This document shows, piece after piece, positions 33,873-46,132 of a stretch of 64,000 nucleotides of DNA. The DNA lies in NCBI GenBank assembly GCA_030685235.1, contig MU839097.1, positions 372,001 through 436,000 on the forward strand. The letters run 5' to 3'. The position numbers were made by a program, and so were the translations under genes. Position 1 is the stretch's first letter, and each line of letters opens with the position of its first letter. The DNA is from Copromyces sp. CBS 386.78 (taxonomy: Eukaryota > Ascomycota > Sordariomycetes > Sordariales > Sordariaceae). The notes beneath the pieces are model-generated. The model was not told the DNA's origin. It saw nothing but the letters and a program-made list of their open reading frames with translations, and did no database searches.

Positions 33873-35262
33873 TCAAGCAAAAACCTTCTTCAACGCCGCC
33901 CTCGAGTACACCTCGCCCGTAACCAAATCCTTCACCTGTCCCTCTGCTAGCCCCGCCTTTGCCGCGTATTCATCCAGCTTCGCCTGTCCGTACACGCGCC
34001 CGTTCGGCAAGCAAAGCAGGTCGTTATCCAGATGGCTCTTGCTATGATGCGCATAGGGGACGTTCTTGGCCAACTCGTTCAGCTCGATCGAGCAGATCGG
34101 GCAGACGCTTGTCGTCATGCTCGTCTGGCTGTGTCCCGGTTGCGAGGAGGACGTAGTCTTTTGTGTACCGTGGCAGGCGGGGGTTTTGAGGGCTGATAGA
34201 CCGGAGGAGAGGGCTGTGTGTAGCAAGGGGAAAGTCGGCAGGCCGAGAAGCTTGTTATGCGCTTCGACAAAGGTGCTGGCTAGCTTGGACCACCGGTCGG
34301 GACTGTACCACGCGCGGTACTTAGGCGGGAGGTCTTTGTTGGTTGGCCGGTGGGCGAGCAAAGCTGCCATCTCGCGGACTTCGTCCGGGTATTGCTCTTG
34401 GAAGGGGGCGAGGTATTTCTTGGCGTGGGCAATGGCTTCGACGGATTTGGATTGGGTGTTGATGCGCAGGAGCTCGATGTATTGTTGGCAGCGAAGGAGG
34501 AATTCGAGGTTGGACTGGGGATTAGGAGAAAGGGTTAGTGGGCTGTGCGATATGAGGGTTGACGGGCAGAATAGGATGGCTGAGTCGTCTTACCTGTAAC
34601 TTTCGTAGCTCCTTCTTGTTGTCGTTGCACCACGCCAACGCCTCCGTGACGCTGCCATTCTCGAGAGATTCGCGGATCTTGCTCATTGTTAGGAATGTTT
34701 CCACGTCTACCAGGTCGTGCATTTCTCGCTCGTTTGCTAGGGCCTGGGCAGAAGTGTTATATCCGTGCCGTAGCATGTAGTCGACCAGCAGCCGATCCAG
34801 CCGTTTTCTTGACCAACCCTCGTACTTAACATCTTCGACCGAGTGCATGTCAGAGAGCTCGCGCAGATGCGACACACGAGCATCAAGCTGCTTGTAGAGC
34901 CGTGTTTCCTCGTCGGCGTACGTTGACAGCTTGCGCTTCATGCCGCGCATCTTGGCGATCATGGTGTCGAGATTCTTGACGACATCTTCGGGGGATGTCT
35001 TGCTGTCGAGCGATCCTTTCGCTGTCTCCTTGAGGAGTTTGTTGAGGGTTGTCGACTCTTTCTCGACTGTGAAGTGGGCAGATCGGAAGTTCTTGCGGAG
35101 GAGTTCGTATGGCAGACGGAGTAGCGGTTGGTCCTATAGGTGAGGTAGAGCTGATGATTAGTATATGGCAACCGATTACAGCGATACAAGGGAGGCGAAG
35201 GAGTAACTCACTAGTAGAAGATGGTTGTCGTGGTTGATCTTTGAAGCTTCATGATCTGCCAT
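33873..35262 (-). CDS. FYV10: GID/CTLH E3 ligase subunit Fyv10/Gid9 (MAEA)
   Basis: Three exons on the minus strand (35212-35262, 34594-35133, 33873-34514) encode 410 residues. A helical N-terminal region contains [17 protein letters not shown]. LisH (about 128-158, [20 protein letters not shown]) is followed by CTLH/CRA (about 165-300, starting [20 protein letters not shown]). The RING-like end starts near residue 335 ([10 protein letters not shown]), with a spaced H and C but fewer zinc ligands than a standard RING, as in Gid9/MAEA. In yeast this subunit pairs with Gid2 to ubiquitinate gluconeogenic enzymes such as Fbp1. Introns are 78 and 79 nt with GTGAGT and GTAAGA donors and a CACTAAC branch in the second. 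Confidence 0.95.
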
Positions 35263-38159
35263 CTTGACAGGGCAGTAAGACACAGGCGAATCGCCCAGAT
35301 GGTGTTCCGGGAAAAGTTGGAGCTCAAAAGTCCGGGGATATTGCTGTGGTCAGAGTCCAAAAAAAACAAGACGGGATGAAAGAAAGGGCGGGTGCTACGA
35401 TGGTTGATACACGGGATTTATGGATGCCGGGAAAGGTAAATGATGGGATGGAAGATGAACCTCAACGGCCACGGAGCCGGGCCTGCTTTCCAGTGTGTCA
35501 GTCCCGTCGCACAGCGCGGAGCGGGTACCCCACTGATGTCAACGTCCATTGGCTGTACCCCACTTCCCCACCTTAGGTGAGCTTGCGCTGCACAAGTTGC
35601 ATAAAGCCATACCGAGTGGGTCACCTTTAGTGGTACGTACCGCTCTGTTCTCACGATTTGGCGATAATACAATCAACACTTGATATGGGTTTACATATAT
35701 TGCTTCGACTCACCCGATTTGTTTTTGTTCAAATAGGTGTAGCGCCGGGCATAATTGGCTTCGACCAATCTGTTGGTGAGCTGATGCGGGTCGCAGGCTT
35801 TCTCGGGTTCGATCCAGTGACAGGATTGGCTTGAGTAAAAACAAATCGAGTGAGTGGAAGCGGTATTCGTTGTGAGATGGTTTCGAGATGCCTGGAGCAT
35901 CTCTGTATCGAATAGAAATCCTCAGGTATAGCTGGGTAAGTCTTATAGGGGCCTGGTGTGAGGAATGGCGGCATTATACAGGTTCAGGACTGTGATTAGC
36001 ATTACAGGCTTCGACTGGTTTAAGCATGTGCGCACTGCGTGGTTTCTCCGTTATGCCTTTGGCTTTTATATGATGAAGTGCTTTACACATTTACTGGAGT
36101 GGAAGACCGATCGAAATGGCAGCCTAGCCCAGCATGGTAGCCTTTGGAATATCGTACCCACGAGAGCCTGGTGAACTCGAAAGGCTGCCTGCCACCTTGC
36201 CATATTGGTTTCAAACTTCCCATAGAGGGAGTGGTGTTGATGGAGGGTCAGATGCTCGGGCTCGTGATCACAGTCACCCAAATCATGTGCCGACCTGTCT
36301 CACACTGTCATCTCAGAGGCCTCAATGGCATTATGAGAAAAAGAGAAGTTAGTGACGGCGGCCGGACTTGGGGTGTGATCGAAGTCGTTGCATCCACGAT
36401 AACCAACGGGCCTTTGCAGTCAGGCACGGGGCTTTCCTGTGCATCGGAATCTGTAGCAAAAAGGCAACTGATTTCAATAAGGTATCATGTCAAGGTGGGT
36501 AGGTCTGCAATGCAATCTGTGATGTATGATGATGAAGCTAAGTCTGGCTAGGTACCAGACTCGAAGGAAATACATGAGCCCAGTGTCCTGCCCACTGGGT
36601 ACTGCCTTCCCAAGGCTACCCTACCCTGGCTTGACCTGCTTGGCAGGTGCATGCCCTGCCTGGCAGGTGCATGCCCTAGTGGCCTAACATATCATGTCCC
36701 GACACGCACAGCCCAGAAATGTGTGCCTTCTTCACCTTGGACAGCCACACTCACTTCCTGGGTTCAACCAGGAGGGAATTGGTCAAGTGGAAAAAGCAGG
36801 CAAATGGGAGGATTGGAGTCGTATTATTTGGGCGCACGGGATTAGGAGGCCGCACATGTGCTACCCGGTAGAGTCCTCGACGCCTTCAAGGTGTCACTCT
36901 CACACTTTGATTTGACATGCTATGTGTTGTCAAACAAGATGCATGCCGTCGAGAATGCCCTCATAAGATGTGAGAGCCAGGGGTGTTGAAGAGAAGGATG
37001 GGGGAGACCAGACGTCCATGTGCGGGCAGACTACACTAACAAAACAGTGGGGACGAGGAGTGAGTTAGGTGACCGGGGAATGGGCATTCGGGCATTCAGC
37101 ATTCACTTTCACTCGAGCATTGCGCATGGTCCGTGCACAGCAAGGTGTGCGTGCCTCTACCCGTAGTCTTTTTTATACAAGCCGGCGGCTCGACCTCCTT
37201 CGCTGCCTCTCGGCTCAGCTCACATGACTTTCTCCAGATCAACTTCGAAAAAGAGGTTTTGTTAAGCCCGACGAACGCAAGATTCGAAACTGATTTTTTT
37301 CCCGAATAACCGGTACGTTTTTCCAATTTAAATCGAATGATAAACATCTTTCTCTTTGCCCAGGTTTCCTTTTTGCGTTGTTGTTGGTGCTTGTTTCCTC
37401 GAACCTGAAGCGTTGGATGGGTCCAAGTCCTGATTGACGCAGTCACGAGTTTTGCACATGACCTCGACCTTCTAAGAATCCCAAGCGTCCCGACCACCAA
37501 AACCTCTAGTCAAGGTATTTGCCTTCACGATTCCATATGCCTTTCCCCATCAACACGAATGGAGTCCTGGCTGGTGGATGCACGCTGCACAAATCGTCGT
37601 CAAGCCTCCAAAGACTCTTGTTGTTCTCGCGAGCCATGCGACCGGCGACATTTTTCGACAAAACCAGAGGCGACATGGATCGAGAGAACATCATCTTCTC
37701 CATACAAACCATCAAGCCCTTGATCGATCCTACGTGTCGCATCACGAACATGAATGCAGCTTCATATAGGGCTTGCACGACGTTTGCGGACGGTCCACGG
37801 AAACTACCACACTCAATCCTGTTCACGCCGAGACTCTTGTGGCTGCCTAGCCGAAGCGACGCGTTGATTTGATCGCATGAAAACCGCTGCCACCATCTGG
37901 ACGGGAGCTCTGCCCAAAAGACCCATCGGTACCGCAACATCCATAGCAAGCAAGTGCTTGCCAATGACCAGGGCGGGCGGTCTGGATCGTGCGATATGGA
38001 GCTGTTGTATTCTTGGCTTCCCAAGCTGTTGGTGCTGCTTGCCTCTGAAATTCGGACTGAAGATGAGGCATCGGCAACAGGCAAAAGGGGCCATTGCATG
38101 CCATGATGAGTGTTTACTGACTATGAGGTACCAGCATCCTTTCCTCTGAGAAATACAAA
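35263..38159. other. Long divergent intergenic region
   Basis: 2.9 kb between FYV10 (minus) and CBF1 (plus). A GCAGGTGCATGCCCT-like direct repeat occurs at about 36640-36675. The minus-strand open frame at 37506-38099 (197 codons) has no recognisable domain. No gene is supported. Confidence 0.45.
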
Positions 38160-39135
38160 ATGGCTGCTCCTGTTGCTATGGAGCATCCCGATCTCACGGA
38201 CCTCTCCAACACCCCAGGACAGAAGCGAAAGCGCGCATCCGAGTCTGCTTCGCCCGATTCACGCAGAAACAAGCGCGGCGTTCCACCTGCGACAATGACG
38301 GTACCCGAGCCAGAGGCGTTTCTTGAGAATGCTGTTAGCATCGCCCAAGCAGCCCATGATCATGTCAGCGCCGACGACTTCAATGCGCTGGCTCAGGCCG
38401 CCTCGGATCATACAGACACGGCTGATGCGAACAGCGCTACTAACACTGCCGCCGCCGCTCTCAACATGTATCCTACTCTTCATGTCCCTCCACCGACCGA
38501 GGAGACTTTTGCACCTCCGCCGCCAGGACCAGAGATGCAGCACCACGACGAGAATGCCTATCACAACCCATCTCCCGTCCAACAGCCAGATGGCCTGCCG
38601 CCTATGACCCCCCAGGCATCTCTCCCACCGCCCAACGGTGTACAACCTGAGCCGCCAAAATGGGGAACGCATACGCCCGGGCATCTCCCGCCCAAGCCGG
38701 CTGTAGGCAGTGAAGAGTGGCACAAGATGAGGAAGGACAACCACAAAGAAGGTAAGTTTCGGCATACCAACCAACAGAGCTACAAACTTGTTAACCAAGA
38801 CAACAGTGGAGAGACGACGTCGCGAGACTATCAACGAAGGCATCAATGAGCTTGCGAAGATTGTTCCCGGCTGCGAGAAAAACAAGGGATCCATTCTTCA
38901 GCGTGCTGTTCAGTTCATCACTCAACTCAAGGAGAATGAGACCCAGAACATCGAAAAATGGACGTTGGAGAAACTGCTCACGGAGCAGGCCATCCAGGAG
39001 CTAAGTCAGTCCAACGACAAGCTCAAACAGGAGGTAGATCGACTATATCGGGAGAGGGAGATGTGGAAGAACATCGCCGAGTCAGCCGGTTTACAGCCTC
39101 CTCAACCAAAAGAAGAACCAGAAGGCAGTAGTTAG
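38160..39135 (+). CDS. CBF1: bHLH-leucine zipper transcription factor Cbf1
   Basis: Two exons (38160-38751, 38807-39135) encode 306 residues. The N-terminal 190 residues are low-complexity with a basic KRKRASES cluster and Pro/Gln-rich stretches. The DNA-binding region runs HKE-VERRRRETINEGINELAK, loop VPGCEKNKG, helix 2 SILQRAVQFITQLKE, then NIEKWTLEKLLTEQAIQEL and a coiled coil, closely following the yeast Cbf1 pattern, including the IEKWTL-KLL segment. Cbf1-type factors bind CACGTG; in yeast they regulate sulfur amino-acid genes and act at centromeres. The 55-nt intron (GTAAGT, GTTAACC branch) falls exactly before the basic region. A lead role in sulfur metabolism here is inference. Confidence 0.93.
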
Positions 39136-40516
39136 GAGGAACATGTGGGAAGAGCGGTACTTCGACATCTTACCTGATTGGATGGACTATCATTTCTGAG
39201 ATATTGTTTGGCGTTTATTAGATACAAGTGGGGAGTGGACCTTGTGCTCAGCGACACTCTTAATCATTTGTTTCAACATCATCTTTCGAGATACATTATG
39301 ATAACGGCGCAACATGTTTATGTCTGGTAATTTTTTTTTGGTTTCTGTGTGAAGCCGTTAAGCAAGTTCTAGGAAATACTTTTGGATCAACAAACTGATG
39401 ACGGCATCCAGATATGTGTGGAGTTATGAATGTGTGGAGGAAGCTTCCCGGGACCTGGATCCGGGACGGGATGGAGTGAGGTCCCCAGGTTCCAGCGGGG
39501 TTCATTCAGCGGAACTCGGCGGGGTCAAAGCCAATCACCTGATAGGCTAGAGATGACGCAGTTGACTGACAGATGTTGTGATATGGCGCCCGATAACGAG
39601 ACTTGTCTTCTTTTACTAAACATTCACGAGGCGATAACAAGGGAGACCGATCACAAGGTAACGGCAAAGGATACTCAGAAAGGGTTATCGGTGGTCGCCG
39701 GCGCAAAGACAAAAGCAACGGAATCAAAGGACGGAGCGGTTCCATACTTTCGTTTCATTGCCGTGGTCGGAATGCTTGTCCCCGACCCTCACCATGGTGA
39801 TGATCTCGGGACATTTTGCCCCTATTATGAGCGATAGCTGATAGTCGGGTACGTGACGTCGGGCCGTTCCATGTACGTAAACACTTCGTGTCCTGTCCGT
39901 GTTGGCAAGGCAAGGCGGCAGGCGGGCAGGGCGGCTGGAACTGTAAGTGGAAGTCTAGAACAAGACCCCAAGGTTCCAATCAGCTAATCATCTCCAATCA
40001 AGGTACGTGCAGTCCAATGCTATCCCCAATGCTAACTGTCTTGACGTCTGGCCTAGGTATATCGGCTTCCCCGCTTCTCTCCATCTCCTCACTCATGCGG
40101 TGGCATATTGGCATGGGCTTACTAGTTATACAAATATAAGCCGGCGATAGCCACTTACTTCTTACTTCGCTTCTGTTTACTACATCGTTCGTACCTTTCC
40201 CTTCTGGCTCCATTGAATGTGAGCGGCGTCCAGTTCAACTTCCTCTTCTCCGGATTACCTGCAGGCATCAGCTGAGGACCCTGACATCCGCTTCTCCGAA
40301 TCTCTCATCTCTTTACTTCTTCCTGTTACCTCTTGTAAGTCCCAAACCTCTTTCTGTTTGTCGTTGAAAATTAGTTGTGTAGCCACAAGATCATTGACTT
40401 ACACAATACCTCAAAAGAAGTGATCACAGGTTGGATAGCTGATTGAGTTGGAGATTGGTTATAAGAAACCATTTCAGACGAACACCGCCAGCATCACAAT
40501 TCACAAGTGACGCAAT
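39136..40516. other. Intergenic region and GABA transaminase leader
   Basis: 1.4 kb between two plus-strand genes. A T-run lies at about 39330-39338. The open frame at 39430-39837 shows no domain. The stretch from about 40200 is C/T-rich leader-like sequence. Confidence 0.5.
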
Positions 40517-42142
40517 ATGGCCTCCAGGCTTCTTAGGAGCAGCTATACCGGCAGCCTGCGTGCCGCGTCTACTGCTGCTTCGACGACGGTTCGCCCTGCT
40601 GCTGTTTCCGCAGTTCACCAGTTTTCTGCTCGTCGCCAGTTCTCTGCCTCTACCAGCAAGATGGCATCATCATTCTACGACAACTGGGAGCCCGAGGGTC
40701 CCACGGTCAAGACCGAGATCCCGGGACCCAAGGCCAAGGAGGCCATCAAAGAGCTTCATGAGGTCTTTGATACTCGGAGCTTGAACATGCTCACTGATTA
40801 TCAGAAGAGTGTGGGCAACTACATTGCTGATCCTGATGGCAATGTTCTGCTCGATGTGTAAGTGATTATGGGTCCCAGACCAAACACCGATCTGTGAAAG
40901 ATAGAATGCTCATCTGTTATCTCCAGCTACGCTCAAATTGCCTCCATCCCCATCGGCTACAACAACCCTGTCCTCCACGACGCCGCCCTCAGCTCCGCCA
41001 TGGTCAACGGCATCATCAACCGTCCGGCCCTCGGCAACTTCCCCCCCACAGACTGGGCCTCCACTCTCAAGACGGGCATCCTCAAGGTTGCCCCCAAGGG
41101 GCTCGACCAAGTCTTCACAGCAATGGCCGGCTCCGACGCCAACGAAACCGCCTACAAAGCCGCCTTCATGTGGCGGCGCCAAAAGGAGCGCGGCGGCGCT
41201 CACGTCGAGTTCACCGTCGAGGAGATGGAATCCGCCATGGTTAACCAAGTCCCCCGCGGCTCCAAGCCCCTATCCATCCTCTCCTTCAAGACGGGTTTCC
41301 ACGGCCGTCTGTTCGGTTCCCTGTCCACCACCCGTTCCAAGCCCATCCACAAGCTCGACATCCCCGCCTTCGACTGGCCCCAGGCCACCTTCCCGGCACT
41401 CAAGTACCCCCTCGAGCAGCATGCCGAAGAGAACGCTGCGGCTGAGAAGGCAGCGCTAGACGAAGTCGAGCACCTGATCACCTCGTACCACGTCCCCCCC
41501 GCCGCGGTCGTCGTAGAGCCGATCCAATCAGAGGGAGGCGACAACCACGCCTCGCCCGCCTTCTTCCGCGGCTTGCGCGCCATCACCCGCAAACACGACG
41601 TCCTGCTGATCGTGGACGAAGTCCAAACCGGCGTGGGCGCCACAGGCAAGTTCTGGGCGCACGACCACTGGGACCTGCAAGATCCTCCGGACATGGTGAC
41701 TTTCTCCAAGAAAGCCCAAACAGCCGGTTACTACTTCGGCAACCCGGAGCTTCGCCCAAACAAGCCCTACAGACAGTTTAACACGTGGATGGGCGACCCC
41801 GCCAGGGCTTTGCTGTTTAAGGCCATCATTGGAGAGATTGAGCGGCTGGGACTTGTTGAGCACACGGCTAAAGTGGGTGATTACCTATATGGCAAGCTGG
41901 AGGCTTTGGGTGAGAAATATCCGGGCCAGTTTGCGAATCTGAGGGGCAAAGGCCAGGGAACGTTTATCGCGTTTGATAACCCGCGCAGGGACGAGTTCCT
42001 TGCGAGGGCGAAGAAGTTTGGGGTTAATATTGGCGGAAGCGGGCAGAGCGCGGTTAGGCTGAGACCGATGCTGATTTTCCAGGAGAAACATGCGGATATT
42101 TTGGTGGATGCTTTGGAGAAGGTTGTTAAGTCTTTTAAGTAG
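40517..42142 (+). CDS. gatA: 4-aminobutyrate aminotransferase (GABA transaminase)
   Basis: Two exons (40517-40857, 40927-42142) encode 518 residues. Residues 1-48 are rich in Arg, Ser and Ala with no acidic residue and contain ARRQFSAS, a typical mitochondrial presequence and cleavage context; Met49 begins MASSFYDNWEPEGP and could be a second start for a cytosolic form. The class III aminotransferase fold shows MAGSDANETAYKAAF, FHGRLFGSLSTTRSKP, EPIQSEGGDNHAS, LLIVDEVQTGVGATG and the PLP lysine in TFSKKAQ (about 374-375). It moves the GABA amino group to 2-oxoglutarate, giving succinate semialdehyde. The 69-nt intron has GTAAGT and CCAG ends. Convergent with the alkaline phosphatase gene. Confidence 0.95.
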
Positions 42143-42752
42143 CGGATGTGATGATGTGATGGGCATGATGGGAATGATTGATGGATGTGGTTCATGATAC
42201 TTGCTGGCTTTGTCTTGTGCTTGGCTGAAAGGCTCATATAATGCCGCCAGAAAACAGAATGGCAGGAGCGGGAGTTCGAATTGAAATCGAATTGATGAAC
42301 TGTATGTTATGGTGCTTGAAAACTGGCTTGCAAGAGTTACTTCATGAGAATGGTGCCTTGCTATGGTACAATAAAGGACATGATGAGCATGATTGCCTTC
42401 AACGACATGCTTTAAAACACCAGGCGATTAACATCAACATATCCTGCACATGTCTAATCATCGTGGTACAAGAGTATGACTGTTACGAAACCGCAAAGAC
42501 CCAATATGACAAAATATCCAAACGACAACGCTAGCATTAACCCATTCACGCTGAACCACGATACAAACGCCAACCAGCCAATATGTACCATGCAACTCCG
42601 CTATCGCCCATGCCAATGTTCAATCTCTATGCAACACGTCGCACCGTTCATCCTTCCACCAATATCTCATATAAAGATCGTATGTATGATATCCATGTAC
42701 ACTACAAAGGAAACTTCCCAAAGACGCCCTCTTAACACTCCAGGCTACTACC
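42143..42752. other. Convergent intergenic region
   Basis: 610 nt between the ends of the GABA transaminase and alkaline phosphatase genes. AT-rich, with no supported feature. Confidence 0.5.
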
Positions 42753-44697
42753 TCACAACAAATGACCATAAAGCCCCGACTCAAACCCGCCACTCGCAAG
42801 CCCATCAGCCTCAAAAGCAGTCGACGCCTTCTCAATCTTCTCCAACTGCTGCTGCGAGGGAACCTTGCTGCCCAACTTCTTAACCAGCTCCTTGGTGATA
42901 TCCTCCACCTCGTTATCCAAGTCGAGCCATCCCCTCAGGAACTTGCCCACATCCGTGTTCTCCACGTTGCCCCTGATCTTCTCGGTGCCGCGGCCACCGG
43001 AGCTGTAGATGTTCACGTCCACGGCGCTGTGGCCGTGGGTGCTCCAGCCGACGCGGGCACGGACGCTGACCAAGCGGGCAAAGAGCTGGACGGCCAGCGC
43101 CGGGTTGCTGGCGATCGAGTTGAGCTCGACCTCGGAGGCGTCGTGGATGTCGAGGTGCTTGACGACGAGCTCGTCGTTGATCCAGCGGAGGAGCCAATCT
43201 TCCTTGTCGCCGGTTTCGGCGATGTGCTTGAGAAGGAGGAAGGTGAGGTACTCGGATGAGGCGTTGGCGCGGGCCAGGATGGTGGGGTGCCAGTTGTAGA
43301 CAGGGAGTTCGCTGGGTGCCTCTGTTTAGGGTGTCAGTTATTGCCAAAGAACAAGGGAAGAAAAAGGAGGGGAAGAATGAACATACGCCAAGCAGTGGAC
43401 AGACCGCCAGTTTCGTGGTCGCTGGTGGCAACCAAAATTGTCTCAGTGTCCGACTTCTCAATAAAATCGAGGACAGACTTGAAGGTCTTGTCATACTCAA
43501 GCACCTCACGGACCTGAGCAGCAGGGTCGTTGATGTGGCCGGCATGGTCAATTCTGCTGCCCTCGATCATGAGGAAGAAACCCTTCTCACTGTCCTTGGT
43601 AGCCTCCTCAAGCGCCGCAAGCGCCGTGGCAGCCATCTCGCTCAAACTGGGATACACATCCGCCATGTTGCGGCGGTCGATCTCGAAGGGAACATCCGTG
43701 GTCGCAAACAGACCCAACTGGGGCAAGGAGACATTCTTGCCGAGACCAAGGGAATTGAAACCAGCGCGATCGTCAACGTAGTTCCATCCGTACTTCTCCT
43801 GAGCGAGCTTGGTAACATCGATATCATCTTGTCTGCAGCTGCCCGGAGTGCCCTTAGGCAAGAAGTGGCATCTGCCGCCGCCCAACATGAGATCGACAAC
43901 ACGACCAAGCGGACCATGACCAACCTCGTGCAGCGCAATCTCATCGCCTTGCATGCGATGGAAGACGTGAGCAGCGAAGCAAGCAGGAGTGGCATCCGTG
44001 ATATCGGTAGTCACCACCAGACCGGTATGGTACCCAGCGCGCTTGGCAGCCTCGAGAACGGTACCGCAGGGCTTGTGATCGGGGAGCATCGAGATAGCGC
44101 CATTGTAGCTCTTCAGACCGCAGGAGAAGGCCGTAGCGCCGGCAGCAGAGTCCGTCACCAAGCTATTGCTCGAGCGCGTGCGGGAGGTGCCCCAGAAGTG
44201 ACGGTCGAGGGTGAGGGTATCGTCGATAGGCAAGTCCTGGGTGAGCTGGCGGAACGAGCGCGTGAGGGAGAGCGAGGCGGGTCCCATGCCATCAGACACC
44301 ATGAAGACCAAATTGCGCTTGCCATTGCCGGACGGCGAGGAGCCGCCGGTCTTCTTGCCGCCGGCTACCGAGGAGAAGTCAGAGCCTGCTGCTGCCGGCG
44401 AAGTCGACGAGTGTTGGGTGGAGTTACTGTGCTGGATCACCACGGCCAGAACAATCACGGCGGCGGTAGCCACAAGGGCCCAGGTGAAGAGTGCAAGCTC
44501 GCGCCATCGTGACCTGGGAGCGGCATTCTCGTCGCCACGGTCATCCCGGCGATCGGGAGACTGGTCGTCGGAGGCCAACAACGGCCTGCGTTCCGGAGAC
44601 GGCGCCTGTTGCGGAGGGCCCACACCCCGGTTAACGATCCGAAATCTCTCCTTGTAGGACAGGAAGCGGAGAGTTTCGACCTACCATTGTGGTGTTA
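42753..44697 (-). CDS. PHO8: Vacuolar-type alkaline phosphatase (Pho8)
   Basis: Three coding exons on the minus strand (44695-44697, 43387-44605, 42753-43321) encode 596 residues. The start codon stands alone: ATG is followed by GTAGGT, and an 89-nt intron ends GCAACAG; without it the frame hits TAA, and the long downstream frame has only GTG as a start. The short cytosolic tail is charged, a membrane span lies at about 38-60, and the lumenal enzyme follows: DGMGPASLS (metal Asp about 106), VTDSAAGATAFSCG (nucleophile Ser about 154), MIEGSRIDHAGHINDP and TSDHETGG. This is a type II membrane protein, as for yeast vacuolar Pho8, releasing phosphate from monoesters. The last intron is 65 nt. Divergent from the small NTF2-like gene. 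Confidence 0.93.
44606..44694 (-). other. Intron separating the PHO8 start codon from the rest
   Basis: GTAGGT donor directly after ATG, GTTAAC branch, AACAG acceptor; 89 nt, phase 0. Confidence 0.75.
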
Positions 44698-45324
44698 GAG
44701 ATATGGTGGTTGCGATTAGCAGCCCAGCAGAAGAAAACCACAGTCAATATTTTTGGCTGGGACTTCTTCCTATACCGAGCTTTTCCGTTGCGTAGTCAAA
44801 AAGAAAAAGAAAAACAAAACGGAGGAAAGGGAAGAAAGAAAAGAGACGCGGGAAAGATGGGACGAAAAGAAAGAAAGATGGGATTGAAACCGACTTCGAA
44901 ACGAGTGGCGGCGCGTGCCTTGTGGGCGGGTGACGTGGTATACCTTGTAAGGTAAAGCGCTGTCTCCGGTGACTTGTTTGAGCACCTCTTTGGCTATCTC
45001 CAGGCAGGGGCCGTAGCAAGACGCGGCATCTGACTGGACGTTAACCTAGAGGTACCTTACCTCTATCAACGTACACGGGCAGCGGTCAAGACGCAGTGCG
45101 TACGGGCAGCAGCGATAGGGCTGCATTGGATGCGGCAGGAGCCCATGATTCGTCCGCCTGACCTGACTGAAAGCAACCCTGTCGGTCCCCTGTCGTGCTT
45201 CCCCATCAATTCATGTCACACAAGCCGACTCCGGCACTACATATCACAACTCCACAAATCACCACCAACAACTTCACGATATCAACACCACCACTCTGTC
45301 TACAATCTTCAAAACATACCAAAA
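44698..45324. other. Divergent promoter region
   Basis: 627 nt between PHO8 (minus) and the NTF2-like gene (plus). It contains an inverted repeat AGAGGTA-CCT-TACCTCT at 45048-45064. The CA-rich stretch before 45325 looks like a 5' leader. Confidence 0.5.
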
Positions 45325-45774
45325 ATGTCTCCAATCACCCGGCAATCCCTCCTCGAATCCGCCGAATCCTTCTGCAACGCCTTCGCTTCCCAAACTCCTC
45401 CTCCGGAAATCCTCACCAAACACTTCACCTCAAAAACCGATGACATCATAGTCCTCGAGCACGGCTTACCTCGCTTGGCACCCTTTCTCGGTCGCGAATA
45501 TCGGGGTAAAGACGGATTTCTGGAGTACTTCAAGACGATTGGGGAGCAATTGAGTTACAAGGACATGAGATTCTCGAATTACCTTGTTGATGCCGAGGTG
45601 CGCAAGGTGTCGGTTAGGGGGCAGGCGGTGTTCACGAACACGAAGACGGGACAGAGCTGGGACGAGGTGTTTACGTATGTGTTGGAGTTTGACGAGGAAG
45701 CGAGGGTGAGGAAGTATGAGGTTTGGGCTGACTCGGGGGCTGCGTATTTGGCTAGTCAGGGAGAGTTGGCGTGA
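45325..45774 (+). CDS. Small NTF2-like (SnoaL-type) protein
   Basis: A single exon of 149 residues, start context CCAAAAATGTC. The length and pattern (helical N terminus ESAESFCNAF, then ILTKHFTSKTDDIIVLEHG, a FLGREYRGKDGFLEYFKTIG segment, and beta strands RFSNYLVDAE, RKVSVRGQAVFTNTKTG, FTYVLEFDEEARVRKYEVW) match the cone-shaped NTF2-like fold shared by SnoaL and ketosteroid-isomerase relatives. The substrate is unknown; such proteins in fungi are often unassigned small-molecule binders or enzymes. There is no signal peptide or membrane span. An upstream in-frame extension to 45130 exists but lacks support because it runs through leader-like CA-rich sequence. Confidence 0.85.
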   Translation: MSPITRQSLLESAESFCNAFASQTPPPEILTKHFTSKTDDIIVLEHGLPRLAPFLGREYRGKDGFLEYFKTIGEQLSYKDMRFSNYLVDAEVRKVSVRGQAVFTNTKTGQSWDEVFTYVLEFDEEARVRKYEVWADSGAAYLASQGELA

Positions 45775-46132
45775 TGGGTTTCGAGCTTTGAGGCCGGGTT
45801 GTGTTTCAAAAGGTTAGACATGACGGCTGTTCTGGCCCGTGTTGAGGAAACATCATGTTTGAATCAACTTTGATTAATCCGACAACGTCCTAGAGCCGAC
45901 AGTTGCAAATGAAGGAATACAGGCTAGTATTTCCAGGTATCAATAACCAAACAGCATGAACCATCCAGACGCCCATACCATCTATCTTTTCGTACAAGGT
46001 CCAAGCACCCTACCAAGACCAAGGAATCGCTTACAAATAATCCAACCGCTCGTATCATCAGATAGACAAGGCTCGGAAAAAGCCAAGACATTTACAGTGA
46101 AGAAACCCAACACAAACAAGCCGTGAGCAATC
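45775..46132. other. Convergent intergenic region
   Basis: 358 nt between two gene ends; nothing recognisable. Confidence 0.5.

Noticed and set aside
35740..35830. Possible tRNA with GGTTCGATCC box
   Set aside because: No matching T stem, acceptor stem or D arm can be folded around it.
37506..38099. 197-codon minus-strand open frame upstream of CBF1
   Set aside because: No recognisable domain, Trp/Arg/Ser-rich patchy composition, and the opposite strand is also partly open; most likely chance in CBF1 leader sequence.
43256..44512. 418-codon plus-strand open frame opposite PHO8
   Set aside because: It mirrors the phosphatase exons, includes the intron, and has no domain; the minus-strand reading has every alkaline phosphatase motif.
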